A DNA stretch of 64,000 nt from Methanosarcina barkeri MS (GCF_000970025.1 NZ_CP009528.1:744001-808000); one strand, 5' to 3'. Shown: positions 33,999 through 47,070, counted from the stretch's first letter. The notes: generated from the sequence alone by a model not told the origin. Translations and numbers: made by a program.

Positions 33999-36900
33999 TC
34001 AATCAATTTCTTTTTCATGAATCTTACTAAATTTCCCATTCGAATATAAATAGTGGGAAATCTTTTGGACAAGATTGGAATGCGTCTTATTCATAGAATA
34101 TATCAATTTTTCTTGGAGAACTACGAAAATAATATCCATTTCTATTTTGTTTAATAAATGTACTAATTTATCTTCCCTTATTATTAAGCCTCTACACGTT
34201 TTATTTTTTATGTTAATTATTATTTCCTCATTTGAACTGTCCACCCAACTGCTGTCTCCATCCCATTTGAGGTTTAGTTTACTTATGAACATTGGCAAAG
34301 GAAATTCTATTGTCTCAGAACGTTCGTCATTTGAAAAGTCATATTCAAAGCTTTGTTCTCTAAGCATACTTATCTCATTTGAGTATGCAGTTGTCGTATT
34401 AGGTAAAATCTCAGTAAGTTCTAAGTACAGATCTCCATATAATAAATCTTGTTGGACAGCTTCACTATAAGGATACTCTGCTAAATAAATAGAGTGACTA
34501 TGTTGATTGAAAGATGAAGTGTATATTTCGAATTGATCCTTCATTTCCTTAATGCCTTTCCGATAATGTTTTGTTTCTTTTTTAGGAACTAATATCGATC
34601 TTATGACAGTAGTAACCTTTCTATTGAAACCGGTGAGTTTTTCAGATTGAGTTGGGTTCTTTTCTTTATTTTCCTTAGAAAGTGATAAATTAATCCACTG
34701 TCTGTTTTCGTTATCAAATGCTTTTATTGCTTTATATACACTTGGTAGGTCAAGAGTTTTTATCCACTCCTCTGGAGAAATGTCTTTTACGGTTGAAAAA
34801 TTATAATCAACAGGATTCCACCAATCATGCGAACCTACTTTTTTGAAAATACTATATCTTAAATCAGTTGGATCCATTGTGTAGTGCCTTATGCCAAGAC
34901 TCTGCAATCTGTTGGATTTTTTGCTTACGGGATCACTGTAGTATTTAATGTAATCTAAATTATCTGACAGAATACCAATTAATCTGTAGAATAAAATCCA
35001 ATAATACTTTTTTCCTAATCTCTCCGCCCAACTGGGTTTACTCCGCCCTCCTCCATATTTGGATCTCAGATACATATCATACATATAACATTTTGAATTA
35101 TACCCAGGATAACCCATTTCTTTAACGGAGTACAAAAACCAATTATAAATATCATTTTTAGTAATATTAAGTGATTTTAAATCAAAATTATAAAATACTC
35201 TTTCTACAATGTAATGAGCAAAATCTGTTCCAAATCCATAGCTTCCCAAATACATTTCTGGAATATTGGAGAACTCTTCACAAGAAATTATTTCATCAAC
35301 TATTTCCTGTTTAGGGATTTCTAAAGGCCAAATACTTTCATAAGGTGGCCTAAATACATTTATATCTGCGTTATCAGGTAATTTTTCCATGTTATTTGCA
35401 AATTCAAGTATCAATCTTAGATTGTCTCTGATAAGTGCGTTGCAGGGAATCTTCTTATAAAGAAATAAATTGTATACTGTTTGTGCAATCTCTTTTAAGG
35501 AATCGAAAAACCCTAATTTCAAGATAGCTCCGTACGCTGCTAACGTAACTCTCTCTAAGATGTATTCATCATCAACCGAATTGAATTTGCTTATTATGGG
35601 AGTAATTATCTGTGGATTAGTTATAAAAAGTCGAGTCAATCCTAAAGTAGACTGATCTCTAATTCTTCTGTCAGAAGATGCACAAAACCATGAGAGAATT
35701 ATTGCCCATAGCGTTAAAGACTCAATATTAATGTGTTCTAAATTAGCGTTTTTAGCCCAGTATATAAGACGATAAACATTTTGCTTAAGCTCATAGTTTT
35801 CGTGAATATTAAAATTCCAGAATGGGTCTCTTGTCGTTAAATTAAGCCTTTCCAAAAAATTGTGTAGGAATTCTCCATTTAATAAGCAGTCGCTTCTGGT
35901 AGATGTGGCTAATAATGAGTCAATTAAAACTGCATTATTAAAATTTTTACGTAATTGACTTAAAACAAGATATCTGGTCTTATCAAAAAATGCTTTGGAA
36001 CTTCTCCACTCAAAACTTCTAAATATTGCATTGTAAATGTCATCTTCAAAACTTGAATTATTTATATCGATGAGCTCTGTTAGTTCTACATTATAGTTCT
36101 CAGGAATAATGATTGAACAAGCCTCTAGCAAACCCAATCTAATATTTTCCGTGCAATTACTATTAAGTATAAAATATAATGGATTTCCTTCATTAAATGA
36201 ATCTCGAACTAATGATTTATCTAAATCTTTTATTGCTTCTCTTACAATAAGGAAATCCTGAATCCTTTCAAATGTGAATCTAACGTTATATTCAGGTAAA
36301 CCATCCTCATTAAGCATTGATGGTATTACAGATACTAAATTCTCCTTTTCTAATTGAATAAATAATGAGTCAGTATAACCAGATCTTGGTAGTATATTAT
36401 TTACAATTCTCTTTGCTTCATCTAGTTTGATATAATTTGAAGAGCTTTGACCAATTGATTTTGCTAAAGCAAATAATGCTTTATTTATTATGTTGTCACG
36501 AGGATCACAGTCAATTGCAGATGAAATTACTTTATTTTTCTTTTTAAGGAACGAGTTCATTATAGTTAAAAAACCCTGTTGACCCAATGGTAATGAAGAT
36601 GGTTCTTTGTCTTTTAAAGTACTACAAACCAAGTGTAAAAATAGAGGATTTGTAAACTCTTTCTGCAACAAAGGTGATGTAGGATGTTCAATTTTGTAGT
36701 AATTAAAAAACTCAGTAATCGCCTCAAATTCGCACTCAGAAAAACCATTATGGTCAATCTGTGGAATTGAATTTATATCGTTAAAAATCTCAGTTATATA
36801 AGTGTCACGACAAGAAACACAAAGAAGTATCTTTGGATATGGTTTTAATTGTTCACATATTAATGGGAACCATCTTTTCCATTTTTTGTGATCCTTAGAT

Positions 36901-38225
36901 TCATTTAGTGCATCTATATAAATTAGTATTGGCTCTTGCGTTTCTGCGGATGCTATAGATAGACATTCCAAGAACTCATCTCTAGAGAGGTTGCCGGATA
37001 ATCCCAATTTTTTACTTATCGTGGTCCATGGATCGTCATGATCGAAGTCTTCCCCATAAAAAACTAGACTAATTGCCCCACGATCTTTTCGACTTAAAGC
37101 GTGATCAATAATTAGATGTGTCTTTCCAATTCCTGCAGGACCTTTTAAAAGGACAGTTTTTGAAAATGATAGTTTTATTTTATTTGATGTCAAAAGTGAC
37201 AGAAGTTCTTTAAGACAAAGAATCATATCACGAGTTGAATCTAGATGTTCAGCAGGAAAAGTGGCCATATATTCTGTCATGTATTGGCGGTAACTAGGAG
37301 TATCTACCCCGCCTTTCGTCTTAAACTCTTCGAAGACTAACGATTCATAATTTTGAAATCTATCGAGTAAATTTAGTAGTTTTTCAGATATATCTGTATT
37401 TATTTCTTGATTCCAATCATCTGTATAAATCTTGGTTAGTGTTTCAATAACTTCATCTAGACCGCTTTTTATTTCGTCATAAGGTGTTGATATTTTTTCT
37501 TTTGTGGTTTCCTTTAGATTATATGAACGATTCCAATTATCCACTTTTTCATTTATTGTTAAATTGATTTGCTTATTTTTATCTACCATTACTTTAGGAT
37601 TTGAGAATATTTCTAGTTCCTCAAAAGAAGGGACACTTATTGACAGCTGTGGAGTGTACCGGTCTCCAGCTTGTGCTTTTGCCTCATTAATTCTTTGCTC
37701 AAACCACCCATTTGGGAATATTTCTTTATTAAACCAGTAATTTTTTAATCCATTGTTAGTATCGAGTTCTATTATATAATCTAGAAGTTTACTTTTATTC
37801 CATAAATACACTTTAAAACTAAACTTCAATTCTACTTTCTTTGTTTCCAACCAACTTTCAAATTTTTCTAGTTCTCCTATCCCTTTACTTGTGTTAGTAG
37901 TTAAATTAAATGGAATGCATACAACATAGCAGGTTAAATTAGGATGTATTGTAGTAGCAGATCCTAGAGATTTCGTGAGTTGTTTAATTAATGCTGCATA
38001 TGTAAAAATATACTTACATTGTATACCTATTTCTTTCTCATCAGTTAATTTCCAATATGCTTCAACTCCCCCATCACCCCCAGCACCTCTATTACGATTA
38101 TATGTAATTAAGTCAGATCTAAGAGCTTTAATTTTCCTATAAAATATCTCGCAACATAACTCTTCAAATGAATCCTCTTTATTTCCCATTCGAGGACAAA
38201 TGTCTTTAAACTCGATTTCTAGCAT
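33999..38225 (-). CDS. Nuclease-STAND NTPase, Avs-like candidate antiviral protein
   Basis: A 1408-aa multidomain protein. Residues 15-150 look like a PD-(D/E)xK nuclease of the Mrr/Cap4 sort, with GGDGGVEAYW (Asp51, Glu55) and IGIQCKY (Gln69, Lys71). A STAND-type NTPase follows: Walker A LLKGPAGIGKTH at about 359-370 and Walker B PILIYIDALNES at about 432-443. The remaining 900 residues are helical without a repeat I can name, where Avs proteins carry their target-sensing region. Avs (AVAST) proteins recognise phage proteins and activate an N-terminal nuclease; the resemblance is architectural, judged by eye. The gene is AT-rich like its surroundings and lies between two inverted 72-bp repeats. 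Confidence 0.75.
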   Translation of the reverse strand: MLEIEFKDICPRMGNKEDSFEELCCEIFYRKIKALRSDLITYNRNRGAGGDGGVEAYWKLTDEKEIGIQCKYIFTYAALIKQLTKSLGSATTIHPNLTCYVVCIPFNLTTNTSKGIGELEKFESWLETKKVELKFSFKVYLWNKSKLLDYIIELDTNNGLKNYWFNKEIFPNGWFEQRINEAKAQAGDRYTPQLSISVPSFEELEIFSNPKVMVDKNKQINLTINEKVDNWNRSYNLKETTKEKISTPYDEIKSGLDEVIETLTKIYTDDWNQEINTDISEKLLNLLDRFQNYESLVFEEFKTKGGVDTPSYRQYMTEYMATFPAEHLDSTRDMILCLKELLSLLTSNKIKLSFSKTVLLKGPAGIGKTHLIIDHALSRKDRGAISLVFYGEDFDHDDPWTTISKKLGLSGNLSRDEFLECLSIASAETQEPILIYIDALNESKDHKKWKRWFPLICEQLKPYPKILLCVSCRDTYITEIFNDINSIPQIDHNGFSECEFEAITEFFNYYKIEHPTSPLLQKEFTNPLFLHLVCSTLKDKEPSSLPLGQQGFLTIMNSFLKKKNKVISSAIDCDPRDNIINKALFALAKSIGQSSSNYIKLDEAKRIVNNILPRSGYTDSLFIQLEKENLVSVIPSMLNEDGLPEYNVRFTFERIQDFLIVREAIKDLDKSLVRDSFNEGNPLYFILNSNCTENIRLGLLEACSIIIPENYNVELTELIDINNSSFEDDIYNAIFRSFEWRSSKAFFDKTRYLVLSQLRKNFNNAVLIDSLLATSTRSDCLLNGEFLHNFLERLNLTTRDPFWNFNIHENYELKQNVYRLIYWAKNANLEHINIESLTLWAIILSWFCASSDRRIRDQSTLGLTRLFITNPQIITPIISKFNSVDDEYILERVTLAAYGAILKLGFFDSLKEIAQTVYNLFLYKKIPCNALIRDNLRLILEFANNMEKLPDNADINVFRPPYESIWPLEIPKQEIVDEIISCEEFSNIPEMYLGSYGFGTDFAHYIVERVFYNFDLKSLNITKNDIYNWFLYSVKEMGYPGYNSKCYMYDMYLRSKYGGGRSKPSWAERLGKKYYWILFYRLIGILSDNLDYIKYYSDPVSKKSNRLQSLGIRHYTMDPTDLRYSIFKKVGSHDWWNPVDYNFSTVKDISPEEWIKTLDLPSVYKAIKAFDNENRQWINLSLSKENKEKNPTQSEKLTGFNRKVTTVIRSILVPKKETKHYRKGIKEMKDQFEIYTSSFNQHSHSIYLAEYPYSEAVQQDLLYGDLYLELTEILPNTTTAYSNEISMLREQSFEYDFSNDERSETIEFPLPMFISKLNLKWDGDSSWVDSSNEEIIINIKNKTCRGLIIREDKLVHLLNKIEMDIIFVVLQEKLIYSMNKTHSNLVQKISHYLYSNGKFSKIHEKEID

Positions 38226-38326
38226 GATACGGTCACATATAAAAATTTAATTTTCAATACTCACATTAGATATCAATGAAAAAGCATTTCAAATCTAAAA
38301 AAGTATGCTTTTTGATAATGTGTACT

Positions 38327-38531
38327 ATGAACTGGCGAGAACGATTAGTATTGACCCCCAGTCCTTACAGGCGAACCAGTTATCAAAGGTACACACCTTG
38401 CAGTAGAGTTCATTATCGACTGGCAGGCTCATGATTGAACTGAAACTGAGATTCTTCAGAACTACCCCGGATTAACCCATGAAGATATTCAAGCGTGTCT
38501 GATGTATGCAATCGATTTGCTCAGGACATAA
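38327..38531 (+). pseudogene. DUF433 antitoxin-like gene, broken
   Basis: The start reads MNWRERLVLTP; after a one-base frame change near 38358 it continues GEPVIKGTHLAVEFIIDW, an in-frame TGA, then ILQNYPGLTHEDIQACLMYA and IDLLRT. This is the full length of a DUF433 protein, usually the antitoxin-like partner of a PIN-like DUF5615 protein. No intact partner follows. It lies inside the foldback-bounded cassette. Confidence 0.75.
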
Positions 38532-38634
38532 AGAGTTTATTCTGTTGAGATTTCTCAGGACGTAGACTTATGCGCCTACTGGCAAGTGAAAAACTTCTTG
38601 ATATTCAGAACTTTTGTTCTCTGCTTTTTCTGTC

Positions 38635-38706
38635 TTTTTCGTCAGTGACCGCCCGATATCTGCTCACAAAGTGAACATTCGGGCGTGGAAGGAAGTTTTT
38701 AGATGA
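38635..38706 (-). repeat. 72-bp foldback repeat, right copy (inverted)
   Basis: The reverse complement of 33166-33237 with about one change in 72 bp, including the full hairpin. With the left copy it bounds about 5.5 kb holding the GNAT pair, the nuclease-STAND gene and the DUF433 pseudogene. Confidence 0.9.
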
Positions 38707-38830
38707 CTTGATTAAAGTATTTTCTCCTTAGCGATCTTTGTGACGAGCTTTAGGCCGGCCTTGATCTCTTCGATAGGCCCTGTCGAATATGCCCTCCCTG
38801 GATATCTTCAGGATCGGAGCAGGTCCTTCT

Positions 38831-40405
38831 TTACTTATTTTCATCCTTCATAGTATCCTTAATTGTTTCAATCATCTCTTCAAACTCACCATCATCAGGC
38901 ATATGTTTTGCAAATTCGACGAGGCTGGACAATTGTAAGCATCTGTCGAATTTCTCATATTCTACGCCTTTGTTTTTCAGGTAATTTATCAGTTCGGCGT
39001 TTGTGACTTCTTTCTTCAATCCATATTTATAGCTTAGATATAAGCGCAGAGCCTGTGCAGCAGTTCCATAAGCTTCTTTGAACTGCTTTTCTTCATAGAG
39101 CGATATTGCTTTTTCCACAAGTTTTTCTGCTTCTTCCCTGAAGTCAAAGTTTTCTTCCTGGAGTGGTATCTTCTCTTCAACTAATGTATTCTGTTCCTTT
39201 TTACCTGAATATTTGTTGTACACCAGATAAGCAAGAACAAGCAATATCAGAATTCCTATGAGATATATGGGGTAAAGGTTCCTTTCCTGCTCTCTTACAA
39301 GTTCGACATCCTCAACACTGCCGTTTTCAAATTTTGCATTGATCTGAGCTGTTTCATTTTTGGCATTTTCATATTGTATCTGAAGAGCCGTAGTGTTGTT
39401 CTCCTGGGAAAACGTTGAATCGACTTCGTTAAAACCATCATCTTGCAGTTGCTTCAGATACTTCTGGAAGTCCTTGTTCTGAGAAAGCAAGTCCCTCATT
39501 TTTTGCTTGTCTTCTGCTGTATCCGTCTGTAAACTCTTCATTGTACCATTATTCATTTCTCCCTGAATGCTTGCCTTATCACCGTTTTGTTTCTCATAGC
39601 TTGCCGTGAAGGTTCCTGTATTATTTGATGAAGGGTTAGCACTCATAGATGTCAAATTGTATCCAAGGTCCGATAATTTCTGGTTTGCCTTCTGGAAGTT
39701 CTGGTTAGTTACAACTTGTTTCTGGAATTGCTGCTGTGTTTCTTGCTGTTTTTGCACCTGTTTTTGCATCTGCTCTTTTAGTGCTGAGGTATTCTGATCC
39801 GGTTGATTGTTTTGCGCAGCCTGCTGGGGAGTTTGCGAAGATTGCTGATTGGTCATCTGTTGCATTATTTGTTGCATTTGCTGTTCTTGCTGTGCAATTT
39901 GCTGTTCTTGTTGTGCAAATGGATCTGTTGTTTGCTGTGTGGTGGATGCTTCCTGTGAAGAGCTCTGAATCGGATTGGCCTGATTTTGCTTATCGGATTC
40001 TTTTTCAACAAAATGTATGGCAATGTTGCCAAGATTGACAACTTTGCTTCCATTGTCATCGTAATTGAAATTGAGCGATACATTTAAAGTTTCAGGCTTA
40101 TCGCTGGTCCCGAACCCAAGGTTAACTGTGGAGTTACCTTTGCTTACCTGGAGGTTCGTTGATTTGGAATTGGAACTTGAAAAGTGAACCGATCCACTAT
40201 TAATTTCCTGTGTAAGCGTGTATCCCAGGATGCCGTTTATATCATTATTACCTGAATTAGTGATATTAAGAGGAATATAGGCTTGTTCTCCGACCAGGAA
40301 ATAGTAATCCTTTTGAGGAATTGAAAATATTATGTTCCCTTCGGCATAAGCTACAGGTGTTAGTAGCAAGAAAAGTGAAAAAATGGCAATGTATTTTCTT
40401 ATCAT
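38831..40405 (-). CDS. Membrane-anchored Gln-rich protein of the moxR-VWA operon
   Basis: A 524-aa protein with a signal peptide (MIRKYIAIFSLFLLLTPVAY), an outside beta-type domain (about 22-135), a Gln-rich stretch (145-240), a further outside region, one membrane helix (about 375-395, YPIYLIGILILLVLAYL), and a cytosolic helical domain (about 425-524) resembling a TPR-like bundle (KAISLYEEKQFKEAYGTAAQ). It overlaps the VWA gene by 4 bp, so it is the last member of the operon. The layout recalls BatD-like proteins in bacterial Bat operons, but sequence identity is not evident. The function is unknown. Confidence 0.7.
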   Translation of the reverse strand: MIRKYIAIFSLFLLLTPVAYAEGNIIFSIPQKDYYFLVGEQAYIPLNITNSGNNDINGILGYTLTQEINSGSVHFSSSNSKSTNLQVSKGNSTVNLGFGTSDKPETLNVSLNFNYDDNGSKVVNLGNIAIHFVEKESDKQNQANPIQSSSQEASTTQQTTDPFAQQEQQIAQQEQQMQQIMQQMTNQQSSQTPQQAAQNNQPDQNTSALKEQMQKQVQKQQETQQQFQKQVVTNQNFQKANQKLSDLGYNLTSMSANPSSNNTGTFTASYEKQNGDKASIQGEMNNGTMKSLQTDTAEDKQKMRDLLSQNKDFQKYLKQLQDDGFNEVDSTFSQENNTTALQIQYENAKNETAQINAKFENGSVEDVELVREQERNLYPIYLIGILILLVLAYLVYNKYSGKKEQNTLVEEKIPLQEENFDFREEAEKLVEKAISLYEEKQFKEAYGTAAQALRLYLSYKYGLKKEVTNAELINYLKNKGVEYEKFDRCLQLSSLVEFAKHMPDDGEFEEMIETIKDTMKDENK

Positions 40406-41352
40406 TGCAGTATCCTTCCCTTTCCGTATCTATAATATATCTGGATAAGTAATGTCAGAAGCGCTGCAAAGAAGAACCAGTCTTTGATGTTTGTTTCTTC
40501 TTTTTCTCTTTTTATGTTCTCGCTGATGTTCTTGTAAATTTCATCCAGTGTTTTGTCATCGACGGATTTGAAATACTTTCCTCCGGTATCATTTGCAATG
40601 GCCTGCAGTGTAGCTTCATCAAGTTCTGCATACTGAGGGTTCCCAAACCAGTCATATCCAAGTAACACATTACTGTTTGAGCCCATACCGATAGTATAGA
40701 CCTGAATGTTGTTAGCTTTCGCATACTTGATCGCTTCATCAGGGCTAATATAACCTGCATTATTCACCCCGTCACTTAACAATATAATTACTTTTTTCTT
40801 GTTTGGAATGGACGAAGCCATGTCAATCCCAAGGCTAAGTCCATCTCCAATAGCAGTGCTGCCTTCTTTTGGTGCAATATTGCGAAGTTTTCCAATTACG
40901 TTTTCTTTGTCGGGACTTAAATAAGCTGCAGTAGTAGCTCCGGATTCAAAAGTGACAATTCCCGCATAATCCTTACTTTTAAGAGAATCGATCAGTATTT
41001 CAGCCGATGATTTTGCTGCTTCCAGCCTTGAGGGAGTGTAATCCTGGGCCTGCATACTTCCTGAAACATCCATTACCAGTACAACATTTACTCCTTCTTT
41101 GGTCTGTTCCAGAGGGATATGCGGATTTGCAAAACCTATTATCATCAAGCTGATGGCCACTAGCGACAGATAAAACAGATGTACATCTCTTTTTGACTTT
41201 TTAGTGTCACCCAATGCGGATTTAATAAAAGCGAGGTTGCTGAATTTTATCGCTTCGTTTTTCTTCTGTATTCTGGCTTTTTTATGCAGATAATATATAA
41301 GCGGAATTATCAGCAAGAATATAAGAATATAAGGAGAATCAAAACCTGTCAT
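40402..41352 (-). CDS. VWA-domain membrane protein (BatA-like)
   Basis: A 316-aa protein with two N-terminal membrane helices (about 5-22 and 58-76), a von Willebrand A domain (about 88-280) and a C-terminal helix (290-308). The metal-ion-dependent adhesion site is intact: DVSGSMQ, a Thr in GSTAIGDGL, and Asp in LLSDGVNNAG. This is the BatA/Aerotolerance layout that accompanies MoxR ATPases. It overlaps the gene that follows it by 4 bp and lies 4 bp after the DUF58 gene. It probably forms a complex with MoxR and DUF58 proteins. Confidence 0.87.
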   Translation of the reverse strand: MTGFDSPYILIFLLIIPLIYYLHKKARIQKKNEAIKFSNLAFIKSALGDTKKSKRDVHLFYLSLVAISLMIIGFANPHIPLEQTKEGVNVVLVMDVSGSMQAQDYTPSRLEAAKSSAEILIDSLKSKDYAGIVTFESGATTAAYLSPDKENVIGKLRNIAPKEGSTAIGDGLSLGIDMASSIPNKKKVIILLSDGVNNAGYISPDEAIKYAKANNIQVYTIGMGSNSNVLLGYDWFGNPQYAELDEATLQAIANDTGGKYFKSVDDKTLDEIYKNISENIKREKEETNIKDWFFFAALLTLLIQIYYRYGKGRILQ

Positions 41353-41356
41353 TATC

Positions 41357-42232
41357 TTATCTCCTTATTTTTCTGGTTCTAAAGAATTTCTTAAGTGCGG
41401 TTTCATATGGTTCATCTGTAACGAGGTCAACCATGTCGATCTTCATTTTCCTGAAGAATCTTTGTAAAGATTCATTATGTTCCATGACAAGTTCTGCATA
41501 GCGTATTCTGAACTCTTCATTGGAAGTGTCAACAAGAAGTTGCTCACCGGTTTCCTCATCTTCCAGTTCGATAAGACCAACATCAGGAAGTTCTTGTTCA
41601 CGTTTGTCAGTTACTCTTAATGCTACGATATCATGTCTGTTTTTCATCACTTTGAGAGGCTTTGAAAAGTCATCAGAACAAAAATCTGAGATTACAAAGA
41701 CGATACTCCTTCGTTTGAGCAGCATGGCAATGGACTGCATACTGTTCATGATGTCTGTATTTTTTGCAACGGGCTCATAGGAAATCAATGTGCTGAGCAA
41801 TTTTAGAACGTGTTTCCTGCCTTTTCTGGCTGGAATGTACTTTTCAATTCCTTCCGTAAAAATGAAAAGCCCAACATTATCGTTGTTTTCCATGGCTGCA
41901 AACATTAAGCTTGCTGCGATATCTATTGCTTTTTGCTTCTTTGTGATATTACTTCCGAAGCTTCCGGAAGCCGACATATCTATAGCAAAATAAACACGTA
42001 GGTCTCTTTCTTCAACAAATTCTTTAATGAAAGGACGATTGAACCTTGCAGTAACCTTCCAGTCAATTGCACGGACATCATCACCTGCCCTATATTCTCT
42101 GATTTCAGAAAAATCGATACCTTGACCCTTGAATACAGAGTGATAGTTCCCAGTGATCAGTCCTTCTACTTGTTGTTTTGTACTGATCTCTATACGTTTT
42201 ACTTGCTTAATGACTTCTTTTGCACTCTGCAT
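41357..42232 (-). CDS. DUF58 domain protein of the moxR operon
   Basis: A 291-aa soluble protein. The DUF58 signature EYRAGDDVRAIDWKVTARFN is clear, followed by a VWA-like fold beginning VYFAIDMSASGSFGS. I chose the ATG at 42232 (MQSAKEVIKQVKRIEI) over one ten codons upstream by family length. DUF58 proteins are regular partners of MoxR AAA ATPases and VWA proteins, and are thought to help a chaperone-like complex that matures or inserts metal in target proteins. Confidence 0.88.
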   Translation of the reverse strand: MQSAKEVIKQVKRIEISTKQQVEGLITGNYHSVFKGQGIDFSEIREYRAGDDVRAIDWKVTARFNRPFIKEFVEERDLRVYFAIDMSASGSFGSNITKKQKAIDIAASLMFAAMENNDNVGLFIFTEGIEKYIPARKGRKHVLKLLSTLISYEPVAKNTDIMNSMQSIAMLLKRRSIVFVISDFCSDDFSKPLKVMKNRHDIVALRVTDKREQELPDVGLIELEDEETGEQLLVDTSNEEFRIRYAELVMEHNESLQRFFRKMKIDMVDLVTDEPYETALKKFFRTRKIRR

Positions 42233-42282
42233 ATAGCACACAACCCTATGTGATTTGTACACTTCTTCACTAGCGAAAATCT

Positions 42283-42355
42283 CCTGGCGAAAATTTCCGA
42301 GTGAAAATTTCCTGGCGAAAATTTCCGAGTGAAAATTTCCTGGCGAAAATCTCGA
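42283..42355. repeat. 28-bp tandem repeat between moxR and the DUF58 gene
   Basis: Two exact copies of a 28-bp unit (CCTGGCGAAAATTTCCGAGT plus GAAAATTT) and a third partial copy fill nearly the whole gap between the two genes. Each unit contains GAAAATTTCC inverted motifs. Confidence 0.9.
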
Positions 42356-42364
42356 TCTGGGCGC

Positions 42365-43351
42365 TCATGGCACTTTTACTTTATTCAGTATCTGTGCAAT
42401 TATCTGATCACTGGTGACTTCTTCAACTTCTGCCTCGTAGTTAAGAAGTATACGATGCCGAAGCACGTTGTATGCAACAGCTTTTATGTCTTCAGGGATC
42501 ACATATCCTCTTCCGCCAAGCATTGCATGTGCTTTTGCAGCAAGTATAAGCCATAAAGATGCACGTGGAGATGCTCCGTATTCTATGTATCCTTCGGCGT
42601 CAACATCATAAGCCTGTGGGTGTCTCGTTGCATCTACGACCTGTGCCACATAGTCCTTGATCTTTCTATCAGCGTATATCTGGGAATTGAAATCCTGAAT
42701 CTCAATAATTTGTTCAGATGTGAGTATCTTCGATATCTGAGGCTGTATACCCTGCGTAAACCTCTCAATGATCTCAATTTCATCATCCTTAGTGGGATAA
42801 TCAATAAGAAGTTTGAACATGAACCTGTCCACCTGTGCTTCAGGAAGCTTATAGGTACCTTCTGACTCTATTGGGTTCTGTGTTGCCATTACAAGGAAAG
42901 GACGCTCGAGTTTGAAAGTTTCTCCCTGTATACTTACCTGTCTTTCCTGCATCGCTTCTAAAAGTGCTGACTGGACCTTTGGAGGAGCACGATTTATCTC
43001 GTCGGCAAGGATAAAGTTAGAAAAGATTGGGCCTTTAAGTGTGAAAAAAGAAGCTTCATTGTGGTTGTATATTTTGGTACCGGTTATATCTGCCGGCAAT
43101 AGGTCCGGTGTGAATTGAAGTCTCACAAAATCACAATCAAGGCATTCTGCCATTGTTCTGGCCATGAGGGTCTTTGCGAGGCCGGGGACACCTTCAAGTA
43201 GAATATGACCCTGGGATATCAATGCTATAAGCATATTGTCAATAATGTCGTCCTGCCCAATTATCTTGTTTTTAATCTCAGTTCGTAGTTTTAAGATCTG
43301 TTCAGAATAGTAGCTCGCTCTTTCATTGAGCTTCTGAATATTTTCGTCCAT
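42365..43351 (-). CDS. moxR: MoxR family AAA ATPase
   Basis: A 328-aa AAA+ ATPase of the MoxR group. Walker A is GVPGLAKT, Walker B FILADEINRAPPKVQSALLE, sensor 1 MATQNPIE. A winged C-terminal lid domain ends the protein. The ATG at 43351 follows GGTGA and fits family length; an upstream in-frame start is rejected. MoxR ATPases act with DUF58 and VWA proteins to activate other proteins, and all three are here in the usual order. Upstream lies a 10-bp tandem repeat block. Confidence 0.93.
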   Translation of the reverse strand: MDENIQKLNERASYYSEQILKLRTEIKNKIIGQDDIIDNMLIALISQGHILLEGVPGLAKTLMARTMAECLDCDFVRLQFTPDLLPADITGTKIYNHNEASFFTLKGPIFSNFILADEINRAPPKVQSALLEAMQERQVSIQGETFKLERPFLVMATQNPIESEGTYKLPEAQVDRFMFKLLIDYPTKDDEIEIIERFTQGIQPQISKILTSEQIIEIQDFNSQIYADRKIKDYVAQVVDATRHPQAYDVDAEGYIEYGASPRASLWLILAAKAHAMLGGRGYVIPEDIKAVAYNVLRHRILLNYEAEVEEVTSDQIIAQILNKVKVP

Positions 43352-43400
43352 ATACTCACCTGCGGTGAAGAATAGCTGATAACAAAGCATACAGTTCAGA

Positions 43401-43490
43401 AAGTTAGTGAAAGTTAGTGAAAGTTAGTGAAAGTTAGTGAAAGTTGGTGAATCTTAGTGAATCTTAGTGAATCTTAGTGAATCTTAGTGA
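43401..43490. repeat. Nine 10-bp tandem repeats upstream of moxR
   Basis: Five units of AAGTTAGTGA (the last with one change) run straight into four units of ATCTTAGTGA. All share TTAGTGA and stay exactly 10 bp apart. They lie 50-140 bp upstream of the moxR start, where promoter elements would be expected. Confidence 0.95.
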
Positions 43491-47042
<3,552 letters not shown>

Positions 47043-47070
47043 TCGTAGCATAAACGTCTTCAATAGCTTG

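Larger units (their letters stand above)
38226..38830. other. Decayed region between the NTPase and the VWA operon
   Basis: It holds the DUF433 pseudogene (38327-38531), the right copy of the foldback repeat (38635-38706), and a coding-looking minus-strand tail (38712-38789, YSTGPIEEIKAGLKLVTKIA then KEKIL and stop) with no intact start. The last piece may be the remnant of a gene that once ended the VWA operon. Confidence 0.5.

Noticed and set aside
33166-38706. Integrated virus or conjugative element
   Set aside because: No integrase, structural, replication or conjugation gene lies between the repeats; only accessory genes are seen.
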